Below are positions 41,639 through 51,212 of a DNA stretch of 64,000 nt, piece by piece. Within the stretch, counting starts at the first letter, position 1; every line of letters starts with the position of its first letter. Position numbers and translations under genes: made by a program. The notes beneath the pieces were generated by a model. The model was not told the origin of the DNA, did not search any database, and saw only the letters and a program-made list of their open reading frames with translations. This DNA is from Ferirhizobium litorale (GTDB taxonomy: Bacteria; Pseudomonadota; Alphaproteobacteria; Rhizobiales; Rhizobiaceae), in assembly GCA_030028905.1 (NCBI GenBank), contig JALDYZ010000005.1, positions 186,001-250,000 on the forward strand. The letters run 5' to 3'.

Positions 41639-43720
41639 CTATTCGATGAAGACGCGTACGCTGGCCGCGCGACCGGCTGCATCGATGACGGTCAGCGTCG
41701 AGAATCCCCGGCCATCCGGCCGCCATTCGCTGACCCGCCTGCGGGAGAGCTCGGGAAGCGGCTTGCCGTTTGCCAGCCAGCGAAACGGCGCCCGCCCGCC
41801 CTGCAGTTTCAGAGCGAGGGGTGCGAGCGTGCCGAGCTCGACGCGCGCGCCCTCCGGCGGATAGACGATTCTTGGCGCAGCCTCGCGGGTGGACGCCGAG
41901 GGCAAACCGCTCTCCGTTCGGGCAAAACGCCTTTGGCCGACGGGCAGGTCGTGGCGGGCAAGCCGCAGGGTGCCGGGTGGCGGCGATGGCATCGGGGCGA
42001 TGGCCACCCCGGACTTGGCGAAGGCTTCGAACAGCACCGGCGCTGCGGCGGTGTAGCCCGACAGGCCCGGGATTGCGCCGTTGTCCGGGCGTCCGATCCA
42101 CACGCCGATGACGTGGCGGCCGTCATAGCCGACCGACCATGCATCGCGGTAGCCGTAGCTGGTGCCGGTCTTGTAGGCGATGCCGAGGTGGCGGCTTCCC
42201 TGTGGCGGGAGTACGCCGGACAGGATGTCTGAAACCTGCCAGACGGCGGAGGGTTCGAGCAGCGCCTCGCCTTCGATCTGCGTCGGCGTCTCCGCGATGC
42301 CGTTGCCGTTGCCGTTGCCGAGGCGCACCGGCAGGCCACGATTGGCAAGGCCCGCATAGAGCTGGACGAGATCCTTCAGCGTGATGCCGACGCCGCCGAG
42401 GCCGATCGCCAGTCCCGGCGCCTCGTGTGGCGGAAGCGCGGGGTGGACCCCGGCACGGCGAAAGCGGACCATCAGCCGGGTGGGGCCGACGGCGTCGAGC
42501 AGCCGCACGGCGGGCACATTGAGTGACAGTTGCAGCGCCTGGCGGATGCTGACATCGCCCTGATAGCTCATGTCGAAATTTTTGGGGCGATAGCCGAAGA
42601 AGTCTGCCGGCCTGTCCTCGATGATCGTTTCCTGAGCAACAAGGCCCTCCTCGAAGGCGAGACCATAGATGAAGGGCTTCAAGGTCGAACCGGGCGAACG
42701 CTTGACCCGGGTCATATCGATCCAGCCGGAGCGTCCGGCGTCGAAGTAACCCGCGGAGCCGACTTCGCCGATGATGGCGCCCGTGCGGGCGTCGGCCATG
42801 ACGATCGCGATCGACAACTTCGGTCCGAGCCGTGCCGCCGCGTCACGGGCGACCGCCTCGAGGCCCTTCTGCACTTCGCGTTTCAGCGTGGTGTGGTGGT
42901 CGCTGGCCCTTGGGTCCCTGCGGCGGGCGGCTTCGGCGAGGTGGGCTGCATGGGAGGGCAGTTGCAGGCGACGGGTCGGAACGGCGGTCATCGCTGCACG
43001 GACCGCTTCGCCCTCGCCGATCACCCGGGCGACGGCGGCACGGTTCAGCACGCGCTCGCGGGCGCTTTCGGCCGCCTCGGGATAGCGGTCCGGCCGCCGC
43101 TTCTCAGGCAGTTGCGGCAGGGCGACGAGGAGGGCTGCTTCGCCGACGGTCAGCCGATTCGGTTCCTTGCCGAACCAGGCTAGGCTCGCGGCCCTGATCC
43201 CTTCCAGATTGCCGCCATAGGGGGCATGGGTCAAATAGAGGTCGAGGATCTCGTCCTTGCTCAATCGTCGTTCGATCTGGAGGGCGCGGGCGATCTGCAG
43301 GAGCTTGGCGGGGATCGAGCGGTTTTCGCGCGGTTCGATCAACCGGGCCACCTGCATCGACAGCGTCGAAGCGCCTGAAACGATGCGGCCGTTGGTGAAA
43401 AACTGCAGAGATGCGCGACCAAGCGCCAGTGGATCAACGCCGTGGTGCTCGCGAAAGCGCCGGTCCTCGTAGGCGATCAGCATCTTCAGGAACTGCGGGT
43501 CGACGTCGGCTACGGTGGTTCTCAAGCGCCAGCGGCCGTCGGGTGCCGCAAAGGCGCGTAGCAGTCGGCCATCGGCGTCCAGGACTTCGGTCGAGGTCAG
43601 GCCGGCCCTGTCGAGCGGCGGAGGAAAGGCCTTGTCGGCCGCGTCGAGGCCAATAACAACCACTGCGGCCAACAGCACGCCGGCCGGCATTGTGATCGCG
43701 ATTTTCCGCCAGATCGACAT
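41639..43720 (-). CDS. pbpC: penicillin-binding protein 1C (peptidoglycan glycosyltransferase/transpeptidase)
   Basis: 693-aa class A PBP anchored by one N-terminal helix (about 7-26). Glycosyltransferase-51 domain with catalytic Glu85 in IAYEDRRFREHHGVD and SGASTLSMQVARLI. Transpeptidase domain with S345-T-L-K348 in RSPGSTLKPF, SLN at 399-401 and KTG at 517-519. The C-terminal BiPBP_C domain (about 600-693) is the mark of PBP1C. A GN-repeat in residues about 468-474 comes from a 6-bp tandem repeat. It lies 22 nt after the alpha-2-macroglobulin gene; this pair is widely conserved and is thought to repair the wall after a protease or host breach. Confidence 0.95.
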   Translation of the reverse strand: MSIWRKIAITMPAGVLLAAVVVIGLDAADKAFPPPLDRAGLTSTEVLDADGRLLRAFAAPDGRWRLRTTVADVDPQFLKMLIAYEDRRFREHHGVDPLALGRASLQFFTNGRIVSGASTLSMQVARLIEPRENRSIPAKLLQIARALQIERRLSKDEILDLYLTHAPYGGNLEGIRAASLAWFGKEPNRLTVGEAALLVALPQLPEKRRPDRYPEAAESARERVLNRAAVARVIGEGEAVRAAMTAVPTRRLQLPSHAAHLAEAARRRDPRASDHHTTLKREVQKGLEAVARDAAARLGPKLSIAIVMADARTGAIIGEVGSAGYFDAGRSGWIDMTRVKRSPGSTLKPFIYGLAFEEGLVAQETIIEDRPADFFGYRPKNFDMSYQGDVSIRQALQLSLNVPAVRLLDAVGPTRLMVRFRRAGVHPALPPHEAPGLAIGLGGVGITLKDLVQLYAGLANRGLPVRLGNGNGNGIAETPTQIEGEALLEPSAVWQVSDILSGVLPPQGSRHLGIAYKTGTSYGYRDAWSVGYDGRHVIGVWIGRPDNGAIPGLSGYTAAAPVLFEAFAKSGVAIAPMPSPPPGTLRLARHDLPVGQRRFARTESGLPSASTREAAPRIVYPPEGARVELGTLAPLALKLQGGRAPFRWLANGKPLPELSRRRVSEWRPDGRGFSTLTVIDAAGRAASVRVFIE
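42299..42320. repeat. 6-bp tandem repeat in pbpC
   Basis: GCCGTT repeated three times plus a partial copy, coding for alternating Gly-Asn on the minus strand. Copy-number change would not shift the frame. Confidence 0.8.
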
Positions 43721-43742
43721 CGGGGCTTCCCGTTCCGCCGGC

Positions 43743-46700
43743 CTATTCCGCGGCCAGCACCTCCATGCGCCCGGTCGCAGTGCGGGCGGAAAACTGCGGC
43801 CGGTACATGTCCTCGACGCTTGCCGCCGGCAGGTCGTAGGTGCCGGGCGTGACGGCGCGGACGACATAGGCCAGCGTGATGTCGCTGGCGTCGCCGCCAT
43901 CGCGGTTGAAGGCAGCGACGAAGCGGTCGTAGCGGAACTCGGTGTGCGCCGCCTGTACTTCGCCGATCCAGTCGAAATTGGAAAGCCCGGCGCTGTTAAC
44001 GAGGTTCGGATTGTCGATCTCGAAGCCGGCGGGCAGGAGATCGGTGATCAGGATCCTCGACGGCCAGTCGTTGGCCGGCGCGACGTTGAGCACGACGACG
44101 TACCGCTCGTTCTGCCGCGCCTCACTGATGTTCACTTCCTCTCCGGCAAGCGTGTAGTAGCTGCGGGTGATGGTAAAGCCGTCGCCACCCGCATTCAGCG
44201 GCTGGGCGGGTGCGGCGATCGTCGTCACCACCGCCGAGATCGGGTTGTCGCCTTCGTTGCGGATCGTCACCGGATGGGCGGTGATCGCATCGCCGGTGAT
44301 GCGGGCCGCATAGGCGCCCGTGCGTTCGGCGCCATTGACGTTGAGGCGGATGTCCTGGTCGCCGGTCTGGATGGCGCGCGCCGCGAGCAGCATCCACGCT
44401 TGCTCCTGCGTGCTCGTGTAGGTTGTGGCGTCCCACTGCCGGGCGACAAGCCGCGACAGTTCCGGGACGATCGGCGGCACGGGGCGGCTCTCGGCCGCCA
44501 GCGACAGCACAGCCGCATCGTCGCGCAGCGACGAGCCATAGTCGGAGCGGGCGAGGCTGACGTTCACCAGACCCGTCGACATGTCGAGCGAGTCGGCGAA
44601 GATCGCCTGCGACCGTTCGCCATCGCCATAGAGTGCCAGCGCCGCGGCGATATGCGCCCTGGCAAGCGGCGTCGGGAAGCGGTCGAGCATGGTGTCGGCA
44701 TAGTAGCGCAGGTCGCTTATCGCGGCCTTGCGATTTCGCGCCAGCACATAGAGCGCATAGGCGATCTCGCTGCCGCGGTCGGCGACGTTGGTTTCGTAGC
44801 TCAACGAATTCTGAAGGTTTTCCAGCGCCTGCACCATCGCCGCGTCGGGCACGTCGAACTTCTGTTCGCGCGCGCGGGTGAGAAAGTCGGTGACATAGGC
44901 GTCGAGCCAGAGGTCGCCCGAGCCCGGGCTCCACAGGCCGAAGCTGCCGGCCGAGGACTGGTTGGCAAGCACTCGGTAGATCGCCTCCTGCACGCGGCCA
45001 CGGATCTCGCCGTCCTCGGCAAGCCCGGCCTTGCGCGAAAGATCGCCGACATAGAGAAGCGGCAGGGCGCGGCTGGTGGTCTGCTCGGTGCAGCCATAGG
45101 GGTAGCGGTCGAGCGTCATCAGCAGCGCCGGGATGTCGAAGGCCGCGGAACGGGTAACGTTGACACTGATCGAGGCGCCCGGAAGCAGGCTGTCGGCGAG
45201 CAGTTCGGAATCGACCGTGACGCCGCTGCCCGGCGCGACGGATACCACCTGACGTTGCGTAATAGGCAGGGCAGCGGGACGAACGGGAATGCTCAGCGAC
45301 TGCTTCAGCGACAGGCCGGAGGCGTTGGCGAGGCTCACCGTGACCTGGCCGTTGCCCGGTTCGCCGCCGGTCAACGGCAGGGTGATGTTCTGCCGGCCGC
45401 CCTGTTCGAGCCGCAGCGTTTGAGAGGGACCCTGTTGCGCCACGGTGACCATTCCGTTGGTGGTCACCTGAAGCTGGAAGTCGCCGGCCGGCGCGTCGGT
45501 GTTGGCGATGTCGAGGCGCAGCTGGGCGTGGTCTCCGGGTGCCAGGAATTTCGGCAAGCTGGCGGTGACGACGACCGGATCGCGGATGATCACGTCCTTC
45601 ACCGCATGGCCGACGCCCGTCTTGGTCCAGGCGACCGCCATCAGGCGGGCCGTGCCGTTGAATTGCGGAATGTCGAAGCGGACCGTTACGCGGCCGTCGC
45701 CGTCAAGCTTCACCGGCCCGGAGAAGAAGGCGACCAGTTTCTCGGTGGGCGGACTGCCCTGCATCGGCATCTGGCCGCCGTCGCCGCCGGTGCGCAGCCT
45801 CCCGGTCGCGCCGAGCGAGCCGTCGATCAGCCGGCCGTAGAGGTCGCGGATCTCCAGACCGAGCTGGCGCTGGCCGAAGTACCAGCTCTCCGGATCCGGG
45901 GGCTCGTAGCGGGTCAGCTTGAGGATGCCGACATCGACGGCGGCGAGCGTGACATAGGCGTCCTCCTCGGCGCCCGCACCGTCGACCTTCAGCGCCACCT
46001 CGAGCGGCTGGCGCGGCAGGGTCTTGTCCGGCGCGTCGAAGCTGACGGCGAGCTTGCGACCGCCGGGATCGACGGCGAGCCACTTGATGCCGATGGCGCG
46101 CATCGGCATGCGGCTCTCCTGGGCTTCGCCCGGCCGGAAGAGGGTGGCGGTGACATAGGCACCGGCGCCCCAGTCGGCGGTCACCGGCAGTTCGATCTCG
46201 CCGCCTTCGGCCGGGATGCTGGCGGTCTTGGTCGCGATCAGCGTCTCGGTTCCGACTGCCACCATCAGTTCGCCGGCAAAGCGCGGCGACACCTTGAGCC
46301 GCGCGACGTCGCCGACCGCATAGCTGTCCTTGTCGAGGGCGATTTCCAGGCCGTCGGGCGTTTCGGTGGAGGTCGCAGCGACATACCAGCCGGCGTCGAA
46401 TTCGACGCTCGAGGCAGGGCCGTTGATGTTTCCCGTCTCGATCTCCAGTCTGTAGCGGCCCCAGCCGACCGGGACGGCAATCTCGCCGCCGTCGGCCGTG
46501 GTGTCGAGCTTGCCCGCCTCGACCTGTTTGGTGGAAACAATCGGCTCATACCGCCAGGACGACCCGTCGCGGTACCACTGGTAGTTGCGTTCGACGGCGA
46601 TCAGTTTCCAGGAGAGCTGCTGCATCGGCAGCTTCGTACCATCGCCGGCGATGGTGGCAACGTGGAACCTTGCGACCGAATTTTCCGCCAGCGCCCCGGA

Positions 46701-49190
46701 GAATTCCGGCTTGATGCCGATCATCGGGCCCTGAGGCGCAATCGGCAGGGTCAGCTTGCGTTCGACGGCGCGGCCCCCGGCCTCGCGCATGCGCACGGTG
46801 ATATCTGCGTCGAGCAGCTGCGTCGTCGCGGGCAGGTCGACGAGCGTCACCTCGAAGCTTGATAACCCGTTGTCGTCAAGGGCGGAAAGATCATTGAGCG
46901 GGATGCGGCTTTCCTCGCCGGCATCCTCGTCGGCAAGGCCGAAGACATAGCCGGCATGAGTAGGGCGCGTTCGTGTCGGGCGGATCGCGACTTCGCCTTC
47001 GAGTTCGAGCCCGGCCGCTGGCGCGCCATAGAGGAAGCGGCCGTCGACATCGATGGTCGCCGGCTTGTCGGGTTCAATCTCCCGTGTCGCACTGGTCAGG
47101 TCGAACTCGACGCGGTCGGGGACGAAATCGTCGACGAGGAACTGCTGGTCGGCAATCGCCGTGCCCTTGGGATCGGTGAAGATCTGCATGCTCCAGGTAC
47201 CGCGCATGGCGTTGTCCTGCAGCGCAAGATCCAGCGCATGACCGCCGATCCGGCCGCCGTCGCTGACCATGCGGCGATCCTCAACGCCGTCCGGGCGGGT
47301 GAAGACGAAGGTGAGCGGCAGGTTCTCGATGGCCACGCCGTTGATGTCACGGGCAAGCGCCGCCGCATGCACGGTCTCGCCGGCGCGGTAGATGCCGCGC
47401 TCGGTCCAGGCAAGCACGTCGATGGCGCCGGGCGCGGTGCGTCCGGTGACGCCACGGTCGGAAAGATCGAAGCCGGCGCGGGTCATGTCGAGAAAGACGA
47501 AATCGTCCGGGCCGCTCTTCGCCGTGATGACCGCCGGCACCATGCCGGCCGTACCGCGGGTCAAGCCGGCGGTGAAGGCGGCGCGGCCATCCGCATCGGT
47601 CGTCGCCACCCCGAGGATCTCGTTGTTGCGAGCGACCAGCTGCAGTTCGACGCCGGCCATCGGTTTGGCGCCGGCGAGCGAGCGTGCGAAGACATTCAGT
47701 CCGTCCGTACCCGCATAGGTGGAAATGCCGATATCCGAAACGACGAACCACTGGGTCGCCTTCGCATCCCAGTCCTGGTTCCTGGCGTTCGTGGCGCTGG
47801 CAGTGAGGACGTAGATCCCCGGCTTGCGGTCGTGCAGGGCTTCGTCCACGGGGAAGCTGGTCACGACCTCTCGGTTCAGCTCGGGCGTGATGTCGATCTT
47901 GCCCTGCCAGACGACCTCGCCGCTTTCGTCCTCGATGCGCTGGGCGCCGTAGCCGTCGAGCTGGGTGAGGAACTGCGAATTGGCAAGCAGCGCGGCGATG
48001 TTGCGGTCCCCGATGCGGTAGAGCGTCAGGTCGGCGCTGTCGGTGTTGACCGAAACCAGCGGGATGCCGCGACGCACCGCCGAGGGCAGCACGTAACCAT
48101 CGCCGGTGAAGCGCACCATGGCCGAGCGATCCCGGACATAGAGGTCGAGGCTGACCGGCGCTTCCAGCACCTCGTCGACCGAAGAGGGCAGGCCAGGGCG
48201 CAGCGCCAGCTTGTAGCGCTGGCCATGGGTGAGGCCCTCGACGCAGATCTGGTTATCCCTGGCCTCGACGGCCGCCGGCGCCTTGCCGTCGAGAGTGACG
48301 AAGGAGGCGTAGTCGGCGCCGGTCTTTACCAGCGGCTCCGAGAACTGCACGCAGGCGCGGGGACTGGCGCTGTCGGAGTCGATGCGGTGGTCGATGACCC
48401 GAAACCCCTGGCGCGCCTTCAGGTCCAGATAGGCAGCTTCGACCGTCTTGGCGGAGACGAGCGCGAGACTCGCCTTGTAGGCGTTGAGGGCTGCCCGGTA
48501 GTTCTGGGCGTTTTCGAGACTCCGGGCCAGCAGCGACAGGGCATAGGCGCGGGCATCGGCGGTGCGGGTCAACTGATAGCCGTTGATCGCGGCCATCGCC
48601 GCTTCGGATGCGGTGGCGGTATTGCCGGTCACCCGGTTGGCGGCACTGGCCATCTCCAGCCACAGGTCGCCATCGCCTGGATTGAGCGACAGCGCGCCGC
48701 GGAACGAGGCGATCGCCAGATCCATGTTGCCGGCCGCGAGCGCGTTTCCGGCTGCCGAGAGCAGGGCATTGACGCCGAGCCCCTGCTGCTCGTCGGCAAC
48801 GACGAGGTTCTGGCGCATGCGGCGCGCATCGGCGAGTAATTGCTCCGAAAGAAAGGAGAGCCGCGGCGCCGCGCCGATGTCGGCCTCCGTGGTCGTCTCG
48901 ACGATCTTGCCGGCGACCGCCCCGGGGAAGGGGTTCAGCTGGTAGAAGTCCGACTTCAGGAAACACCACTTGACCTTGGGATTGTAGGTGAAGGCCTTGC
49001 AGGCGTCGTCGCCGAGGCAGGCCTGCTTGCACTGGTCGAGCGAGACGTCCTGCTCGGTGCGGAGATCGAAGCCGTAGTAGTCGCCGTCCGGGGTGATGAC
49101 CGCCTGCCGGCCGGTTTCGGCCGCGGCCGCAGCGTGCGAAAATCCGGCGAGGGCGAGAAGAACAAGGGCAAATCCACCAAGCGCACGCAT
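43743..49190 (-). CDS. bacterial alpha-2-macroglobulin family protein with PAN domain
   Basis: 1815-aa secreted protein, YfhM-like, that would trap proteases in the periplasm. Signal peptide about 1-25 (no lipobox Cys). A PAN/Apple-like module at about 35-90 with paired Cys (LDQCKQACLGDDACKAFTYNPK, KWCFLKSDFY) precedes the MG domains. The thioester motif YPYGCTEQTTS has Cys at about 1367 with the Gln three residues on, so the covalent-trap chemistry is intact. The C-terminal terpenoid-cyclase-like and receptor-binding-like domains follow (ARQWDATTYTSTQEQAWMLLAARA). Start MRALGGF at 49190. Precedes pbpC. The long open frames on the other strand are shadows. Confidence 0.94.
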   Translation of the reverse strand: MRALGGFALVLLALAGFSHAAAAAETGRQAVITPDGDYYGFDLRTEQDVSLDQCKQACLGDDACKAFTYNPKVKWCFLKSDFYQLNPFPGAVAGKIVETTTEADIGAAPRLSFLSEQLLADARRMRQNLVVADEQQGLGVNALLSAAGNALAAGNMDLAIASFRGALSLNPGDGDLWLEMASAANRVTGNTATASEAAMAAINGYQLTRTADARAYALSLLARSLENAQNYRAALNAYKASLALVSAKTVEAAYLDLKARQGFRVIDHRIDSDSASPRACVQFSEPLVKTGADYASFVTLDGKAPAAVEARDNQICVEGLTHGQRYKLALRPGLPSSVDEVLEAPVSLDLYVRDRSAMVRFTGDGYVLPSAVRRGIPLVSVNTDSADLTLYRIGDRNIAALLANSQFLTQLDGYGAQRIEDESGEVVWQGKIDITPELNREVVTSFPVDEALHDRKPGIYVLTASATNARNQDWDAKATQWFVVSDIGISTYAGTDGLNVFARSLAGAKPMAGVELQLVARNNEILGVATTDADGRAAFTAGLTRGTAGMVPAVITAKSGPDDFVFLDMTRAGFDLSDRGVTGRTAPGAIDVLAWTERGIYRAGETVHAAALARDINGVAIENLPLTFVFTRPDGVEDRRMVSDGGRIGGHALDLALQDNAMRGTWSMQIFTDPKGTAIADQQFLVDDFVPDRVEFDLTSATREIEPDKPATIDVDGRFLYGAPAAGLELEGEVAIRPTRTRPTHAGYVFGLADEDAGEESRIPLNDLSALDDNGLSSFEVTLVDLPATTQLLDADITVRMREAGGRAVERKLTLPIAPQGPMIGIKPEFSGALAENSVARFHVATIAGDGTKLPMQQLSWKLIAVERNYQWYRDGSSWRYEPIVSTKQVEAGKLDTTADGGEIAVPVGWGRYRLEIETGNINGPASSVEFDAGWYVAATSTETPDGLEIALDKDSYAVGDVARLKVSPRFAGELMVAVGTETLIATKTASIPAEGGEIELPVTADWGAGAYVTATLFRPGEAQESRMPMRAIGIKWLAVDPGGRKLAVSFDAPDKTLPRQPLEVALKVDGAGAEEDAYVTLAAVDVGILKLTRYEPPDPESWYFGQRQLGLEIRDLYGRLIDGSLGATGRLRTGGDGGQMPMQGSPPTEKLVAFFSGPVKLDGDGRVTVRFDIPQFNGTARLMAVAWTKTGVGHAVKDVIIRDPVVVTASLPKFLAPGDHAQLRLDIANTDAPAGDFQLQVTTNGMVTVAQQGPSQTLRLEQGGRQNITLPLTGGEPGNGQVTVSLANASGLSLKQSLSIPVRPAALPITQRQVVSVAPGSGVTVDSELLADSLLPGASISVNVTRSAAFDIPALLMTLDRYPYGCTEQTTSRALPLLYVGDLSRKAGLAEDGEIRGRVQEAIYRVLANQSSAGSFGLWSPGSGDLWLDAYVTDFLTRAREQKFDVPDAAMVQALENLQNSLSYETNVADRGSEIAYALYVLARNRKAAISDLRYYADTMLDRFPTPLARAHIAAALALYGDGERSQAIFADSLDMSTGLVNVSLARSDYGSSLRDDAAVLSLAAESRPVPPIVPELSRLVARQWDATTYTSTQEQAWMLLAARAIQTGDQDIRLNVNGAERTGAYAARITGDAITAHPVTIRNEGDNPISAVVTTIAAPAQPLNAGGDGFTITRSYYTLAGEEVNISEARQNERYVVVLNVAPANDWPSRILITDLLPAGFEIDNPNLVNSAGLSNFDWIGEVQAAHTEFRYDRFVAAFNRDGGDASDITLAYVVRAVTPGTYDLPAASVEDMYRPQFSARTATGRMEVLAAE

Positions 49191-49284
49191 CGACACGATC
49201 CTCCCCACCCGGTCTGCCCGGACGGCTTTACTCTTCCGGCTGCCGCAGGGGTTGTCAACCGCCGGCGAAGGCGGCAAAGCCGCG

Positions 49285-50466
49285 TCAGGTGGGCGGGCGT
49301 ACCAGCCGCATGGTATGGCGGGCGATCATCTTCTCCTCGTCGGTCGGCACGACAAGGATGGCGATGCGGCTTCCCGGCGCCTCGATGTGCAGGGCGTTGT
49401 CGTCGTTGGCATTCGGGTCCAGTCCAAGGCCGGCCCAGGCAAGCCCGGCGATGACCTTTTGCCGGATCGCCGGGGCGTTTTCGCCGATCCCGGCGGTGAA
49501 GACGATGGCATCGACGCCGCCGAGCGATACCGCCAGCGAGGCGATCGACTGGGCCACGCGGCGGCAGAAGAAATCGATGGCAAAGGCGGCCTCGGGCGCC
49601 GGTGAGGCGAGCAGCTCGCGCACGTCGTTGCTGATACCCGACAGGCCGGCAAGGCCGCTGTCTCGATAGAGCATATGGCCGACCTCGGCGGGGCTCATGC
49701 CCTTTTCCTCGATCAGGTGCAGTACGACGCCGGGATCGAGCGAGCCGGAGCGGGTGCCCATCGGGATGCCGTCAAGCGCGGTGAAGCCCATCGTCGATTC
49801 GATGCTGCGGCCGCCCTCGATGGCGCAGAGCGAAGCGCCGGAACCGAGATGCGCGACGACCAGGCGTTTGTCCGCAAGCTCCGGGGCGAGCGTCTTCAAT
49901 GCACCGCTGACGTATTCATAGGACAGCCCGTGAAAACCGTAGCGGCGCACGCCCTCGTCATAGAGAAAACGGGGCAGGGGGAAGCGGTCGGCAAACTCCG
50001 GATGGCCGCGATGGAAGGCAGTGTCGAAGCAGGCGACCTGCGGCAAGTCCGGGGATCGCTTGCGGATCTCGCGGATCGGATCGAGATTGCCGAGCTGGTG
50101 CAGCGGCGCCAGCGGTATGAAGCTCGCCAGTTTATCGAGCACGGCGTCATCGACCAGCACCGGCTTCGAGTAGTCGAGGCCGCCATGCACGACCCGATGG
50201 CCAACGGCAACGATGTTGGCTTCCACGGTCTGCGCCAGCCAGTTGCCGATCGCCACCTGCGCCGCATGGGTGTCGGGAACCTCCTCCGTGCCGAAGGCAT
50301 GGTCGATCAGAACCTTGCCCTGTTCGCGGGCGGTGAGGCGCGGACGAACGCCGATGCCATCGAGCTTGCCGCCGATCGCAAGATCGAGGTCCTCGCCCAC
50401 CAGCCGGAAAAGCTTGAACTTTATGCTCGAACTGCCGGCATTGATGACGAGGATGGCGTCGCTCAT
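49285..50466 (-). CDS. ackA: acetate kinase AckA
   Basis: 393-aa. Converts acetyl phosphate + ADP to acetate + ATP, or the reverse. ASKHA-fold motifs: LVINAGSSSIKFKLF (residues about 5-19), GHRVVHGG, FDTAFH, RRYGFHGLSYEYV, VVAHLGSGASLCAIEGGRSIESTMGFTALDGIPMGTRSGSLDPG, VFTAGIGENAPAIRQ. Start ATG 50466 (MSDAILVINAG); upstream in-frame starts have no family sequence. No phosphotransacetylase or phosphoketolase is in the window, so the acetyl-phosphate source lies elsewhere. Confidence 0.97.
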   Translation of the reverse strand: MSDAILVINAGSSSIKFKLFRLVGEDLDLAIGGKLDGIGVRPRLTAREQGKVLIDHAFGTEEVPDTHAAQVAIGNWLAQTVEANIVAVGHRVVHGGLDYSKPVLVDDAVLDKLASFIPLAPLHQLGNLDPIREIRKRSPDLPQVACFDTAFHRGHPEFADRFPLPRFLYDEGVRRYGFHGLSYEYVSGALKTLAPELADKRLVVAHLGSGASLCAIEGGRSIESTMGFTALDGIPMGTRSGSLDPGVVLHLIEEKGMSPAEVGHMLYRDSGLAGLSGISNDVRELLASPAPEAAFAIDFFCRRVAQSIASLAVSLGGVDAIVFTAGIGENAPAIRQKVIAGLAWAGLGLDPNANDDNALHIEAPGSRIAILVVPTDEEKMIARHTMRLVRPPT

Positions 50467-50633
50467 GTCGTGATCCGCGGGGTTGTTGGAGGCACGGCCA
50501 CGATAGGCCTGCGGCGGCGATTGCGCAACCGCCAGTCGCCGCCAGGAACTCACGCACGGATCACCGCCCGGCAACACCGGCCCTTTCAGGCCGCATGCTG
50601 CCGGGCATCATCGACAGACCTCTGCATCGCGCC

Positions 50634-50996
50634 TCAGGCGTGCGAATGCGGGTGGTGACGATAGTCCCAGACGGCCCATGCCGACAGGGCGGCAACCAGC
50701 ACGCCGAGGACGATATGGGTCCACATCGCGCTCATGCTGGCCGTAAAGCCGAGCATCCAGGGGGCGACGATCAGCCATAGTCCGAGCACCAAGTTTACCC
50801 ATTCCTCCCACTCGGCGAACACCGAGAGAGTGGCGATCGCCAGCGCTCCGAGAACGATGCCGACGATCCAGGCGTTCCAGGCCGGCATGGCCTCGAGCGA
50901 AAAACCGACGACCCAGGGGGACAGGAACAGGCATACCGCCAGGAAGAGATTGACCAGATCCTGGCTCTTCTTTCCTTCCATCGAAAAATTCATCAT
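50634..50996 (-). CDS. SPW-repeat membrane protein
   Basis: 120-aa protein with two SPW repeats (LFLSPWVVGFSLEAMPAWNAWIVG and LIVAPWMLGFTASMSAMWTHIVLG), four transmembrane helices and a His-rich tail (DYRHHPHSHA). Start ATG 50996, GGAGG five nt upstream; a second ATG at 50993. Function of the family is not established. Confidence 0.85.
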   Translation of the reverse strand: MMNFSMEGKKSQDLVNLFLAVCLFLSPWVVGFSLEAMPAWNAWIVGIVLGALAIATLSVFAEWEEWVNLVLGLWLIVAPWMLGFTASMSAMWTHIVLGVLVAALSAWAVWDYRHHPHSHA

Positions 50997-51212
50997 GACA
51001 GCCTCCACGATGAAGTTGGCTATGTGCCAGAGCGTGCACAGCACGCTGTAAACATTAAGATAATTCTGCTTTTGAAACCTTCAAGGGCCGGAAAGGATCA
51101 CGTTCGCGCGAACGTAGCGGGCAGGCGCGTGCGCCGGCACGCCGATCCGGAGCCATCCGGCATCCGGAGCGGCGGCAGGCAAGAGGGGATGCAGGACGCG
51201 CCTTTGCGTCGT

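Noticed and set aside
43515-48839. Very long open frames (over 1100 and 600 codons) on the plus strand opposite the alpha-2-macroglobulin gene
   Set aside because: Antisense shadows produced by GC-rich codon bias. The minus-strand protein has signal peptide, thioester and domain motifs; the plus frames have none.
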